64,000 nt of DNA from DATJGR01 sp963780795 (GTDB lineage: Bacteria; Pseudomonadota; Gammaproteobacteria; Pseudomonadales; Azotimanducaceae). The DNA lies in the NCBI GenBank assembly GCA_963780795.1, contig CAWADH010000013.1, positions 248,001 through 312,000 on the forward strand, read 5' to 3'. The position numbers were made by a program, and so were the translations under genes. The notes beneath the pieces were generated by a model. The model was not told the DNA's origin. It searched no databases and was given only the letters and a program-made list of their open reading frames with translations. Below, in pieces: positions 8,430 to 16,123 of the stretch; positions within the stretch are counted from its first letter, which is position 1; every line of letters begins with the position of its first letter.

Positions 8430-9494
8430 ATGCAGTTGCTGAAGTTCGACGAAGACACTGCCGCGTATGCAATGCGAGCGCTTGCGGCAGTGGGCCGTGC
8501 AGCGCGCGACGGTATGGGCCGACCGCAGATTGCCTTCCTCAATGCGGCGCAACAATTTACGGTCCAATCGGTCGTGAATCTCGACACGCTGCAACCCATC
8601 GCACCGCAAGCGCTCGCAGATCATCTCGATGATCGTGCGCAAGCGTTGCAACTCGTTCGCTTCATGGTGGTCACGTGCCTCGTCAACGGGTCACCCACTT
8701 CGCGACAGATTTCGCTCGTCAGGGCGTACGCCGAAGCCCTCGGCATCGTCGAACCCTCTGCGCGCGTCATCAGTCACCTCGCACAGGGCCGGCTGTGGCG
8801 GTTTCGCGTTGCCTTTATGCGTCGTTCGCATCTTCGTAACTATTTTCGAAACACGTATCGGATGTCCGGCGGAAGCGTCCTGCAGGTCGTGAGGGCAGTT
8901 CTCATTTTTCGCGGCGTGATCCCGCAGGACTCGGTGTTGGTGTCGCGCTATCGGTCGCTGCAGGCGTTACCGGAAGGCTCTCTGGGTCACCAGTTCTTTC
9001 GTCACCTCACCAACGCCGCGCTGCCTTTCCCCGGTGAGCATGGCGGTTTGCCCGAAGGCAGCATCTATCACGATCTTGCGCACGTGCTTGCCGGTTTTGA
9101 TACGTCGCCCGAAGGGGAAATGCAGGCGGCCGCCTTTCAGGCCGGGTTCACATGGGGTGAGCACGACTTCTTCACGTGGCTTTTTTCGATCGTGCTGCAT
9201 ACGACGGGCGTCAAGCTGTTGCCCTTTCCCATCCAACTGCGTCCCGGGCGCATCGGCGACGGCAGTATCGCGGCCGACGTGTTCGCGGCGCTCCAACGGG
9301 GTGGCGAGGTGACGGCGGATCTCGGTAACGACTGGGACTTCTGGAAGGACATGGCGCTCCCACTCGAAGCCGTTCGCCAGCGTTTCGGCGTGCGCCCGAT
9401 CGTCGAACCGCTCAGCGCGCCGGGTAGGACCAAGCCGGGAGTCGTTCTGGACATGCCCGCTATCGTGAACGAACAAGCGCGCGCCCGTGCCTGA
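8430..9494 (+). CDS. Coq4-like metal-site protein with a helical N-terminal domain
   Basis: The product is 354 aa. ATG 8430 is preceded by GTGGAGG at a good distance; an upstream in-frame TTG (8376) would lie inside the operator, so it was not chosen. Residues about 209-240 read YHDLAHVLAGFDTSPEGEMQAAAF, which matches the HDxxHxxxG...E zinc-site signature of the ubiquinone protein Coq4. The first ~140 residues are helical and resemble a TerB-like fold only loosely. The gene is divergent from and probably repressed by the TetR protein. No quinone-biosynthesis neighbours are present, so a role in ubiquinone synthesis is not supported. A lipid or quinone handling function is possible. Confidence 0.6.
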   Translation: MQLLKFDEDTAAYAMRALAAVGRAARDGMGRPQIAFLNAAQQFTVQSVVNLDTLQPIAPQALADHLDDRAQALQLVRFMVVTCLVNGSPTSRQISLVRAYAEALGIVEPSARVISHLAQGRLWRFRVAFMRRSHLRNYFRNTYRMSGGSVLQVVRAVLIFRGVIPQDSVLVSRYRSLQALPEGSLGHQFFRHLTNAALPFPGEHGGLPEGSIYHDLAHVLAGFDTSPEGEMQAAAFQAGFTWGEHDFFTWLFSIVLHTTGVKLLPFPIQLRPGRIGDGSIAADVFAALQRGGEVTADLGNDWDFWKDMALPLEAVRQRFGVRPIVEPLSAPGRTKPGVVLDMPAIVNEQARARA

Positions 9495-9632
9495 ACGCAA
9501 ACGACCTGCCGCCGATAGAGCCCACCATGCAGCGGCCCGGCAAGCTCGCGCTGAATGTGCGTACGCGAATTTGGCAGCCGCCTGGTCCGCGGCTGATACT
9601 GGCTGTTAGGAGCAGCAGGGGCGGTCGTACCG

Positions 9633-9976
9633 TTGGAAAAAGATTACCACCTATACGTTAATCTGATGGCGTTCGGTCACATGCTGGGAGCAGCGTTTGT
9701 CGTACTCCTGATTGTGTTTTTTTCCGACTCTCCTGGGTCGGTGGCATTCTGTCCTCGGCGCTTTTGGCATTTATCCTTTTCGAGCATCGAAAACGCCTCA
9801 TCCAGGAAGCGCACAGATTCCGTCTGGCATTCCAGGCTGTGTTCTTCATTTCCTTTCTCGGCTTGTGGCTCTACTTCATGCTGCATCCCGAATTCATACT
9901 CGCGCTGGTGATCGTGCCGATTCTCTGTAGCGCCTATGAATACGCTGTGGCAGAGTCTTCGGGTGAGGAGACGTGA
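9633..9976 (+). pseudogene. Small membrane protein interrupted at a T7 tract
   Basis: The first frame (TTG 9633) encodes a hydrophobic helix, MLGAAFVVLLIVFF. After the seven-T run at 9717-9723 the reading must shift to another frame to continue SWVGGILSSALLAFILFEHRKR and two further helices, ending at 9976. Each frame alone holds only part of a plausible 3-4 helix protein of about 114 aa. The T tract is a classical spot for indels, sequencing error or transcriptional slippage. I do not recognise the family. Confidence 0.4.
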
Positions 9977-10158
9977 GGATTTACGGGTAGCGCGCATGTG
10001 GCCATGGAAAATCGAACCCATCGGATACGTCACTACGAATCGGCGAGATCCACGTTAAAGGAATATGTACGTGATCAGCGAGCAAGACCTCTAAGAAAGG
10101 ATTTGCTGGGTAGCCTGCCGGACAACGAATCTGGTGTGTTTCAGAGAACGTTCGCTTA

Positions 10159-10467
10159 ATGGAAACGGCTCTGGCTAGGACGCGTACAGTCGTTACAGCA
10201 AGGGACATGCCGTTTCTGAAGAAGGTTGGGGGCACGGTTCTATGGGCGGGACGCGTCGAAGGCGTTGCGTTTGGCGAACTGGCCGATGGGCGTTGGGATT
10301 GGGTGGTATTGGCTCGGTACCCGTCTCGCGCCGCGTTCCTCGAGATGATGACCTCGACGGAGTACGCGCAGATCAATATCGACCGAGAAAACGGCGTCGA
10401 AGCCCATACGATACTGGCGGCAAACCAGACGTACTCAAAATTTGCGGGTACTTCCGGTGCCGCGTGA
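10159..10467 (+). CDS. DUF1330-like small protein
   Basis: The product is 102 aa. The core LWAGRVEGVAFGELADGRWDWVVLARYPSRAAFLEMMTS is the ferredoxin-like fold seen in DUF1330 and related monooxygenase-like stress proteins. The usual N-terminal strand is shortened, and about 40 residues expected before FLKKVGG are poorly conserved, so the gene may be 5'-truncated. It stands alone among debris; no ribosome-binding site stands out before the ATG. Confidence 0.5.
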   Translation: METALARTRTVVTARDMPFLKKVGGTVLWAGRVEGVAFGELADGRWDWVVLARYPSRAAFLEMMTSTEYAQINIDRENGVEAHTILAANQTYSKFAGTSGAA

Positions 10468-10532
10468 GGGCTTCGCGAGTAAGCTGGCAGGCGCCGCGCG
10501 GGGCACCTTAAGTGCGTTGTTAGGCGGGTGGC

Positions 10533-10670
10533 ATGGTACGTCGGCGAGACACCGGACCAGACCCAAGCGCGAAGGAACTGGCTGAGGCAGAGCGGGTCGC
10601 TGCCCTGCATCCATCGCAGCAGAGGGAGCATCCGTCCGCTGTTCCCGCCGATCCGTCGCGCCTCGCTCAC
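10533..10670 (+). pseudogene. Fragment of a small zinc-ribbon protein (tentative)
   Basis: The translation AKELAEAERVAALHPSQQREHPSAVP-ADPSRLAH resembles the N-terminus of short zinc-ribbon proteins, which normally continue into a CxxC ribbon. That part is missing and the frame diverges after SRLAH. A second unrelated-looking frame (10690-10908, with NKRAYVVWHELPDELVIKA) follows and I do not recognise it. The whole stretch looks like debris. Confidence 0.3.
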
Positions 10671-10904
10671 GCCCCGATCCGACATCGACCACGACGCGAA
10701 GGTCGACAACCACGCCCCGACATTCGGCGGTTCGGATCATGAGTCGCTGCACGTGAAGCTCGCGGAGATCGGCGTACGACCATACTGCGACGATCTCAAC
10801 AAACGAGCATACGTCGTGTGGCACGAGCTGCCGGACGAACTGGTGATCAAGGCGGAGTCTTTCTATCGGGAAGATTGGGGATCGTTAGGAACGAGCAGTA
10901 GCGT

Positions 10905-11039
10905 CTAGTTCAATAGCCAGAGCAACGCCACGCCAACGATAAACAGAACGGCCAAGGCGACGTACTGGAGTCGAGCGTTTGACGCGTCGTCTGAGCGTCG
11001 AAGCGGGCCTTTGCGGTCGCCGCGTCTTCGACTCGGCAT
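10905..11039 (-). CDS. 44-aa single-helix membrane peptide
   Basis: ATG 11039 is preceded by GGAGGGGGG, an unusually strong ribosome-binding site touching the start. The peptide has a basic N-terminus (MPSRRRGDRK) and one membrane helix (YVALAVLFIVGVALLWLL) and ends in TAG at 10905. Its charge pattern implies N-in topology. Similar short basic-then-hydrophobic peptides are often missed in annotation. No partner gene is evident. Confidence 0.45.
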   Translation of the reverse strand: MPSRRRGDRKGPLRRSDDASNARLQYVALAVLFIVGVALLWLLN

Positions 11040-11477
11040 CCCCCCTCCGGAATCGTGAGGAGCAGTCCTTGTCTCGGCGAACGTCCCTACCAGAATCGTA
11101 CGCTCGCGCTCGCGGTACGAGTCTGTGGCGACGATGTAAGGGCGGAAAGCTAACCAAGTGTCGATGGTCTTTGAAGTACGCGACGACCGATCTTGTAGTG
11201 GGACGGTGGGTGCTCACCTAACGCCTGACGATTCATCTCGGTCGCGGTGCTCGACGGGTTTCCCCCTTTTTCTGTCGATGCGCCGCGATTCGGGCTTCAT
11301 CTCGGAATGCACCCCTCGTCGGCGCCAGCTCAAGGTGGAATCGAACTCCCTGCTCATCTTGACCGTGCGCGCGACCCGCGTGCTCTTCTTGAAGGTTGGA
11401 TTCCTCTTGCGTACACCACGAGGCGATGCATCGCGCCAATGTTCCGGACGCGAATGCCACCGAGCGGCTCAGCGATG
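11040..11477. other. No gene recognised
   Basis: About 440 bp without a convincing coding frame on either strand. Short frames lack ribosome-binding sites and recognisable motifs. It borders the epoxide-hydrolase remnant and is probably eroded DNA. Confidence 0.5.
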
Positions 11478-11849
11478 ATTAACCGTCGCCGTGGGCCAAC
11501 TGTCGGCAACCTTTGTCGCGAGCCGGCGCGCGAGCAACGCGTTGACCTCCAGCGGACGCTCCTGTGCCATCCAGTGACCGCACGCGAGCACCGCTTCGTC
11601 GAGTTGTCTGCAGTCGCGTCGCATGGGTTCGGCGATCTTCGACGTGACGCACTCGAGCGCATAGTCGTACCGCGCGCCCCGAAACAGCACTGGCATGTCG
11701 AGACAGCCGCCGTTCACGGCCTCGGCCGCGTACGCCGCGTTGGCGGCATCGTTCATGTACCAAGAGTTCGGGCCGAAGAACCCATTGCGCTCGAGGGCGT
11801 TCGCATATGCGCAGAGATCCTCCTCGCTGACGACGCTTTCTGCCGCCAA
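11478..11849 (-). pseudogene. Epoxide-hydrolase-like C-terminal remnant
   Basis: About 120 codons read minus: DLCAYANALERNGFFGPNSWYMN, AANAAYAAEAVNGG, LDMPVLFRGARYDYALECV, then DEAVLACGHWMAQERPLEVNAL. This is the last third of an alpha/beta-hydrolase epoxide hydrolase, including the catalytic-His segment GHW. The N-terminal two thirds with the nucleophile are absent, and no start fits. A shorter homologous piece lies at 4225-4405 in the same orientation. Confidence 0.7.
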
Positions 11850-11887
11850 CGACTTTGTTCACTTACTTCCGGGACACGACACTAGTT

Positions 11888-12470
11888 CGTGACCGCGGCA
11901 ACTGCGGTGGAGCGAATCCGCGTCGATTGCCGTAGAGAGCCATCAAGTTGTTCAGGGGGAGGCCGTTACTCCGGTCTGATCGAGGTAGTGAGAAACCCCT
12001 CTCGGAGTTGATGGGATTTCTCCTAGTTCGTCGAGAACGTATTCGCGACAGTGATTCAGTGTTTTAACTGTCGATATCCGGGCGCGCTATGTTTGCGCGG
12101 GGTAGTCAGAATTCGATTGCACTACTTTTGCACGATGAGTGCGGCCACAGGGGAGTCGAACTGGTAGCGAGATTCAAGAAAATCTAAATGAAATCATGGA
12201 GTTGGTGGCGGAGGGGGAGGGATTCGAACCCTCGAGGCGTTGCCGCCCGCTGATTTTCAAGTGCAGAGGCCAACTCAACTCGCCACCGTAACCCATTGTA
12301 AACACTCGATTCGCTTGAGTGAAAAAGAGGTGTAAAGGTGGGGTTGTGTGCAGAAAGGTGCACTACTTTTGCACGACTGGATCACCGGTTCGTGCCTTTG
12401 GACCTCAACCTTGTTTTGCGGCGCTATGGATGATCGAGCCTTCTACAACAGAAACGTTGAGGGGAGCGTG
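11888..12470. repeat. tRNA-Ser-half repeat, copy 1
   Basis: Unit of about 0.5-0.6 kb shared with 59500-59995 and 63074-63665, all in the same orientation. In order it holds a hairpin (near 11991-12021), a left arm TTGCACTACTTTTGCACGA (12117-12135), a tRNA-Ser 3' half on the minus strand, and a right arm with GTGCACTACTTTTGCACGAC (from 12359). No transposase or integrase lies in the unit. The likely meaning is an att site left by site-specific integration into a tRNA-Ser gene. Confidence 0.75.
12206..12262 (-). other. tRNA-Ser(UGA) 3' half, not a complete tRNA
   Basis: On the minus strand: anticodon-loop sequence CTTGAAAA (UGA), a serine-type variable arm GGCG-GCAA-CGCC, T arm GAGGG-TTCGAAT-CCCTC, then CCCCTCC-G-CCA. 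The sequence on the 5' side of the anticodon cannot form the acceptor, D or anticodon stems. Identity starting at the anticodon loop fits tyrosine-integrase crossover there. Confidence 0.7.
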
Positions 12471-12912
12471 GTTTTTCCGGCGCTCGCGGAGCGCGACTGA
12501 TCTGTCACTCACCTACTGACTGTCCGGGTGGCCTCAGGGATAAGTAACGAAGCCAGCTCCATCTAGGAAGCGCGCCAGTGTAAGAGACGATCTCGCTGTC
12601 CGCGGTTGCGTGATCGAAGATGTCGGTGTGGCCCACGCCCAACTTAGCAACGGCTTCAGGGTCCAGGCGTCGTGCGCTGTTGGTAAAGGTGAAGATGCCT
12701 CTACGTACGGAAAATGGTGATTCCCAAACCGTCCTCTTAGGAGGGCCGTGCTGTCCTTGTGCCACCGGGAGCTTGAGCCTCAATGATTTGCGAATTGGCC
12801 CGACAAATCCTGTCCCATCATCGCACTGCCGACGCGTGGCAGCGCATTGAGCGCCTAAAACGAATTTGTTCCTCTCGCATGGACTGCTTCAACTTCAGAT
12901 TCTTTTTCATGT
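12471..12912. other. No confident gene
   Basis: About 440 bp. A minus-strand frame (12505-12783, with RRLDPEAVAKLGVGHTDIFDHA) is open but has no convincing start or family match. It may be the tail of a lost gene. Confidence 0.4.
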
Positions 12913-13848
12913 TCATCTACCTTGCGGAATAAAGCCCGGAATACCAGTTTTGACCACTTCATTCAGCCTCTGTCTGGTCTGAATTCGATCGATATCCGCG
13001 AGCGCCTCTTCCGGAAGGGGAGAGATGTCGAAATTCTCTTTTGCATGAGCCTCACTCGTTGGCGTGGTAAGCAGTGCCGTGCCTCGCTGCACGGCCCAAG
13101 CCAGCAGAACCTGCGCCGGCGTCTTTTCAACTCGTTCCGCGATCGCCGAAATGACCGGGTCTTCGAGCGGCCCCGACCTTATCCCGTGACCCAGCGGTGC
13201 GAACGCCAAAAACACAACGCCCTTCTCCTTGCAGAACTCCAGTAGCTCCGTTTCCGGTAGATACGGATGTGCCTCTACTTGGACCACCGACGGCTTGATT
13301 CTCGCTGAGTCATAGAGCGGCTTAAACTCGCCCAGAGCGATGTCTGAAAGTCCGATGGCGCGGCACTTGCCACGATCCACGAGACTTTCCATCGCTCGCC
13401 AGGTGTCGAGCAAAGTCACGTCGTGGTCGTACACGAGATTGCCGTTTTGATCTCGTGGGTCCTGCTCGTCCCCGGGTTGAAACGCAAACGGCGTATGAAT
13501 GAGATAGAGATCCAGATACTTGAGCCCGAGCCTGGCGAGACTCCTCTCGAAAGCCGCTTCCACGCGCTCGGGCCGGTGATTGTTATTCCAGAGCTTTGTG
13601 GCAATGAAGAGATCGCCACGTTGGACCCTTTTTTGCCCTAGCGCCGCTAGTAGCGCTTCTCCCACGGCCTCTTCGTTTCGATATCGTTCCGAGCAATCGA
13701 ATTGGCGAAAGCCGACTTCCAACGCAGTTCTAGTTGCACGTTGGGTATCGCGTAGATCAGGGATCAACGTGCCAAATCCAAGGGCGGGAATGTCTCTCCG
13801 GTTGTTCATTGCGAGTTTTGTGTAACGAAGCTCGCTCCATTCATTCAT
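12913..13848 (-). CDS. Aldo/keto reductase
   Basis: The product is 311 aa, normal length for an AKR barrel. The catalytic tetrad is visible: Asp51 and Tyr56 (FDCSERYRNE), Lys85 (ATKLWN) and His118 (YLIHTP). ALGFGT lies at the N-terminus, and an NADPH-side motif near the C-terminus (LLTTPTSEAHAKENF). ATG 13848 follows GGGGGA; an internal ATG at 13809 is weaker. It should reduce reactive aldehydes or ketones with NADPH in the cytosol. It is third in a minus-strand run after DJ-1/PfpI and a crotonase-fold gene, which suggests one detoxification operon from the double motif at 15680-15718. Confidence 0.9.
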   Translation of the reverse strand: MNEWSELRYTKLAMNNRRDIPALGFGTLIPDLRDTQRATRTALEVGFRQFDCSERYRNEEAVGEALLAALGQKRVQRGDLFIATKLWNNNHRPERVEAAFERSLARLGLKYLDLYLIHTPFAFQPGDEQDPRDQNGNLVYDHDVTLLDTWRAMESLVDRGKCRAIGLSDIALGEFKPLYDSARIKPSVVQVEAHPYLPETELLEFCKEKGVVFLAFAPLGHGIRSGPLEDPVISAIAERVEKTPAQVLLAWAVQRGTALLTTPTSEAHAKENFDISPLPEEALADIDRIQTRQRLNEVVKTGIPGFIPQGR

Positions 13849-13973
13849 TGGTCCCCCGACATATTGCCAATGTGTTGGTGAACATCAGTCAGCGTTTCGA
13901 TCGCCACCTCGATTGCAGCGAGTACAGGTATGAGGCTCCGCCTGACGGAGTTGACGTATGCGTCGGCGCCGCC

Positions 13974-14819
13974 CTAGCGCGCGAGTTGGCCCAGGTGGTA
14001 GCCGAGTCGACTTTCGACATCTCCCGGTTTGTGAAAGCCCGTCGCCGTCAGCGTTTTGATTCGCGCCTGGACCGCGGGTCGGCCAATCGAGGCGATACAT
14101 GTATCCCAGCCGGCGCCAATCTCCACATCTGGCGGCAGGGACGCGTTGACGAGGCGCTTGGTGTTGCCAATCGCCCACTTGTCGAATCCGGCGATCCGGG
14201 TGGCGAGGGCTTCTACGTACGCATCCAGATCGGCGTCGGGTAGCGCGCGATTGACGTAACCGTAGGCCTCGGCCTGGCCTCCGCTGAGGTCTTCCGAACT
14301 CAGCAGCACCTCGAGCGCGCGGTTTCGGCCGATGAGATTGGGTAGCCGAGCCATCGGGCCTCCGCCTGCGACCATTCCCACGCCCACCTCCCATTGCGAA
14401 AGAATTGCTTTTTCGCGGCTCGCGAAACTCATGTCGCAGGCGAGGGTGAGTTCGCTGCCGTTGCCCGTCGCCCGTCCGCGGATCAGCGCAACGGAGGCGA
14501 CGGGCGCGCGCGTCAGACGCACGAGAAAATCCGGCCATGGCGGCAGTCCTGTGGGACCAGCTGGCATCGCGGTCAAGTCTTCGAGCCTGCCCAGAAAATC
14601 GGAGTGATTCAGGAAGTACTCGTCGACCGCGCTGTCGAAGACCACAACCTTCACTTGCGCGTCGGCCTCGAGCGCGTTGATGACGTCCTGAAACTGCTGG
14701 ACCATTTCTGGACCCATCACGTTGACCGGCGGATTGTCGATCGTGACACGCCAATAGGCTGGCGAGCGTCGGGTCACCCGAACCTGTGCGGGATTCGAAG
14801 CTGCATTCAAACTTGCCAT
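13974..14819 (-). CDS. Enoyl-CoA hydratase/isomerase (crotonase) family protein
   Basis: The product is 281 aa. ATG 14819 is chosen because AGGAG lies 8 bp upstream; a longer frame has no such site. The crotonase core is clear: WRVTIDNPPVNVMG, the oxyanion region SVALIRGRATGNGSELTLACDMSFAS, and GGGPMARLPNLIGR. The usual catalytic acids are not obvious, so this may be a divergent crotonase not acting on CoA esters. A close paralog lies at 35569-36408 under the same promoter motif. It sits between the DJ-1/PfpI and AKR genes. Confidence 0.85.
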   Translation of the reverse strand: MASLNAASNPAQVRVTRRSPAYWRVTIDNPPVNVMGPEMVQQFQDVINALEADAQVKVVVFDSAVDEYFLNHSDFLGRLEDLTAMPAGPTGLPPWPDFLVRLTRAPVASVALIRGRATGNGSELTLACDMSFASREKAILSQWEVGVGMVAGGGPMARLPNLIGRNRALEVLLSSEDLSGGQAEAYGYVNRALPDADLDAYVEALATRIAGFDKWAIGNTKRLVNASLPPDVEIGAGWDTCIASIGRPAVQARIKTLTATGFHKPGDVESRLGYHLGQLAR

Positions 14820-14900
14820 GGGATTCTCCTGCGCATTTGTAGGTTCGCAAACGGGTTGATTGCGCTCACTTCTTTCCTCGACGAATCGGAACAATCCAAC

Positions 14901-15599
14901 TCATGCAGAAGCCTGAGTGACTCGCTCTTCGAAGTACTTCAAAAGGTCGCGAGCCGCGGACGTCGATGACGCAGGGTTCTGCCCCGTGATCAGACGGTCG
15001 TCCACGACAGAAAAAGGCTGCCAGTTGGCAAGCTTTTCAAAGATGGCTCCTAGTCGTAGCAGTTCATCCTCAACCAAAAACGGCACCACATCTGTCAATT
15101 GGACTTCTTCTTCCTCTCCATTCGTGAAGCCTGTCAGACGCTTGCCTTTTACGAGCGGCGCTCCGTTGTAGGTGACATGACGCAGGACTCCGGGTGAGTG
15201 GCACACTAACGCGATCGGCTTTCCGGAGTTGTAGAAGGACTCTAACAAGGCAATCGAGTCGCGACTTTCGGCGAGGTCCCACAAGGGCCCGTGGCCGCCG
15301 ACGTAAAATACGGTGTCGAAATCCACCGCCTTCATGTCGGCAAGTCTGGCCGTCTGCGAGAGCGCCTTTTGTGCGACTCGGTCCGTCTTGAACCGCGCCA
15401 TCGCTTCTGTTTGATTTTCGGGTAGGTCGCTCTTGGGATCGACAGGCGGCTGCCCGCCTGCCGGAGACGCCAGCGTAATATCGACACCAGCGTCCCTGAA
15501 CACAAAGTAGGGCGCCGCGAATTCTTCAAGCCAGAATCCCGTCTTTCGCCCGGTATTCCCTAGTTTCTCGTGCGACGTAAGTACCATCAGGATTTTCAT
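14901..15599 (-). CDS. DJ-1/PfpI-family protein (Hsp31-like)
   Basis: The product is 232 aa. The nucleophile-elbow Cys133 with His134 is in IALVCHSPGVL, and the conserved Glu that holds the Cys is in GFWLEEF (residues 25-26). The insert length and YVGGHGPLWDLA segment place it in the Hsp31/glyoxalase III class, which removes methylglyoxal or acts as a redox chaperone in the cytosol. It is the first gene of the minus-strand run with crotonase and AKR. Two copies of the window's shared regulatory motif lie about 80 bp upstream. Confidence 0.9.
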   Translation of the reverse strand: MKILMVLTSHEKLGNTGRKTGFWLEEFAAPYFVFRDAGVDITLASPAGGQPPVDPKSDLPENQTEAMARFKTDRVAQKALSQTARLADMKAVDFDTVFYVGGHGPLWDLAESRDSIALLESFYNSGKPIALVCHSPGVLRHVTYNGAPLVKGKRLTGFTNGEEEEVQLTDVVPFLVEDELLRLGAIFEKLANWQPFSVVDDRLITGQNPASSTSAARDLLKYFEERVTQASA

Positions 15600-15679
15600 G
15601 TTTGCCTCCTTCCTTTAGAGCTACAAATCCCAACTGAGTCTCGAACAGCGCTATCAAAGCAGGAGAACGGAGAACGAAC

Positions 15680-15718
15680 GATTAGACGAAGGTATCGCCG
15701 ATACTTTGGTATCAGTTC
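15680..15718 (-). promoter_or_regulatory. Shared motif, tandem pair, upstream of DJ-1/crotonase/AKR
   Basis: In gene orientation the copies read CTGATACCAAAGTATCGG and GGCGATACCTTCGTCTAATC, adjoining each other. Window consensus is CRATACCWWNGTSYAAT. The first copy also contains a GATAC/GTATC dyad. This is the only place with two sites in tandem. Confidence 0.7.
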
Positions 15719-16123
15719 GAAAATTCGGCGCAACGGCATCCATCGGATTTGTTGCCTGCGGTACCACGGCAGCTGGCGACTGAAGCCCAGCAGGTGGACT
15801 TCATCGTTATGCCGTGCGGCCGGGATCGACTGTTGGCGTTAGTCGCGGACCTTGGCTGCCGCCGGATGACGTGCATCCACTTCGTGCGCGATGCGAATCT
15901 GCGACGGTGTCGGCCCACCTGTGTCGAGTTTCAAAGCGTTTGCCGGTGTGGCCGAGTCGTCCTGTTCGACAACATGAGAACTGTGGTACTGATCGGGATG
16001 CATACGGTATTGCGAGTCGGTACAGTCTTCGTCGCTAGGCTCCCGAGTCCAAGTCCGTTTGAAGATCTTTGGCCCGATTGAATGATCCTGGGCCGGTTGG
16101 TCGTGACAGCAAGAGTGTTCTCA
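15719..16123. other. No gene recognised
   Basis: About 400 bp between the shared-motif promoter and the giant kinase gene. Open frames here lack ribosome-binding sites and recognisable protein sequence. It presumably holds the leader of the kinase gene. Confidence 0.5.

Noticed and set aside
12206..12290. Complete tRNA-Ser gene
   Set aside because: The 3' half is convincing, but the 5' side cannot make D, anticodon or acceptor stems; the GGTGGCG/CGCCACC outer pairing is not kept in copies 2 and 3.
12117..12380. CRISPR array
   Set aside because: The 20-bp repeats occur only twice per unit, about 220 bp apart, and flank a tRNA half; there are no regular spacers or cas genes.
13885..14850. 321-codon frame over the first crotonase
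   Set aside because: Arg/Gly-rich shifted reading of the crotonase gene, which itself has full family motifs and an RBS.
15749..16081. 110-aa frame before the giant kinase
   Set aside because: No RBS, no recognisable motif, and composition typical of a chance frame.
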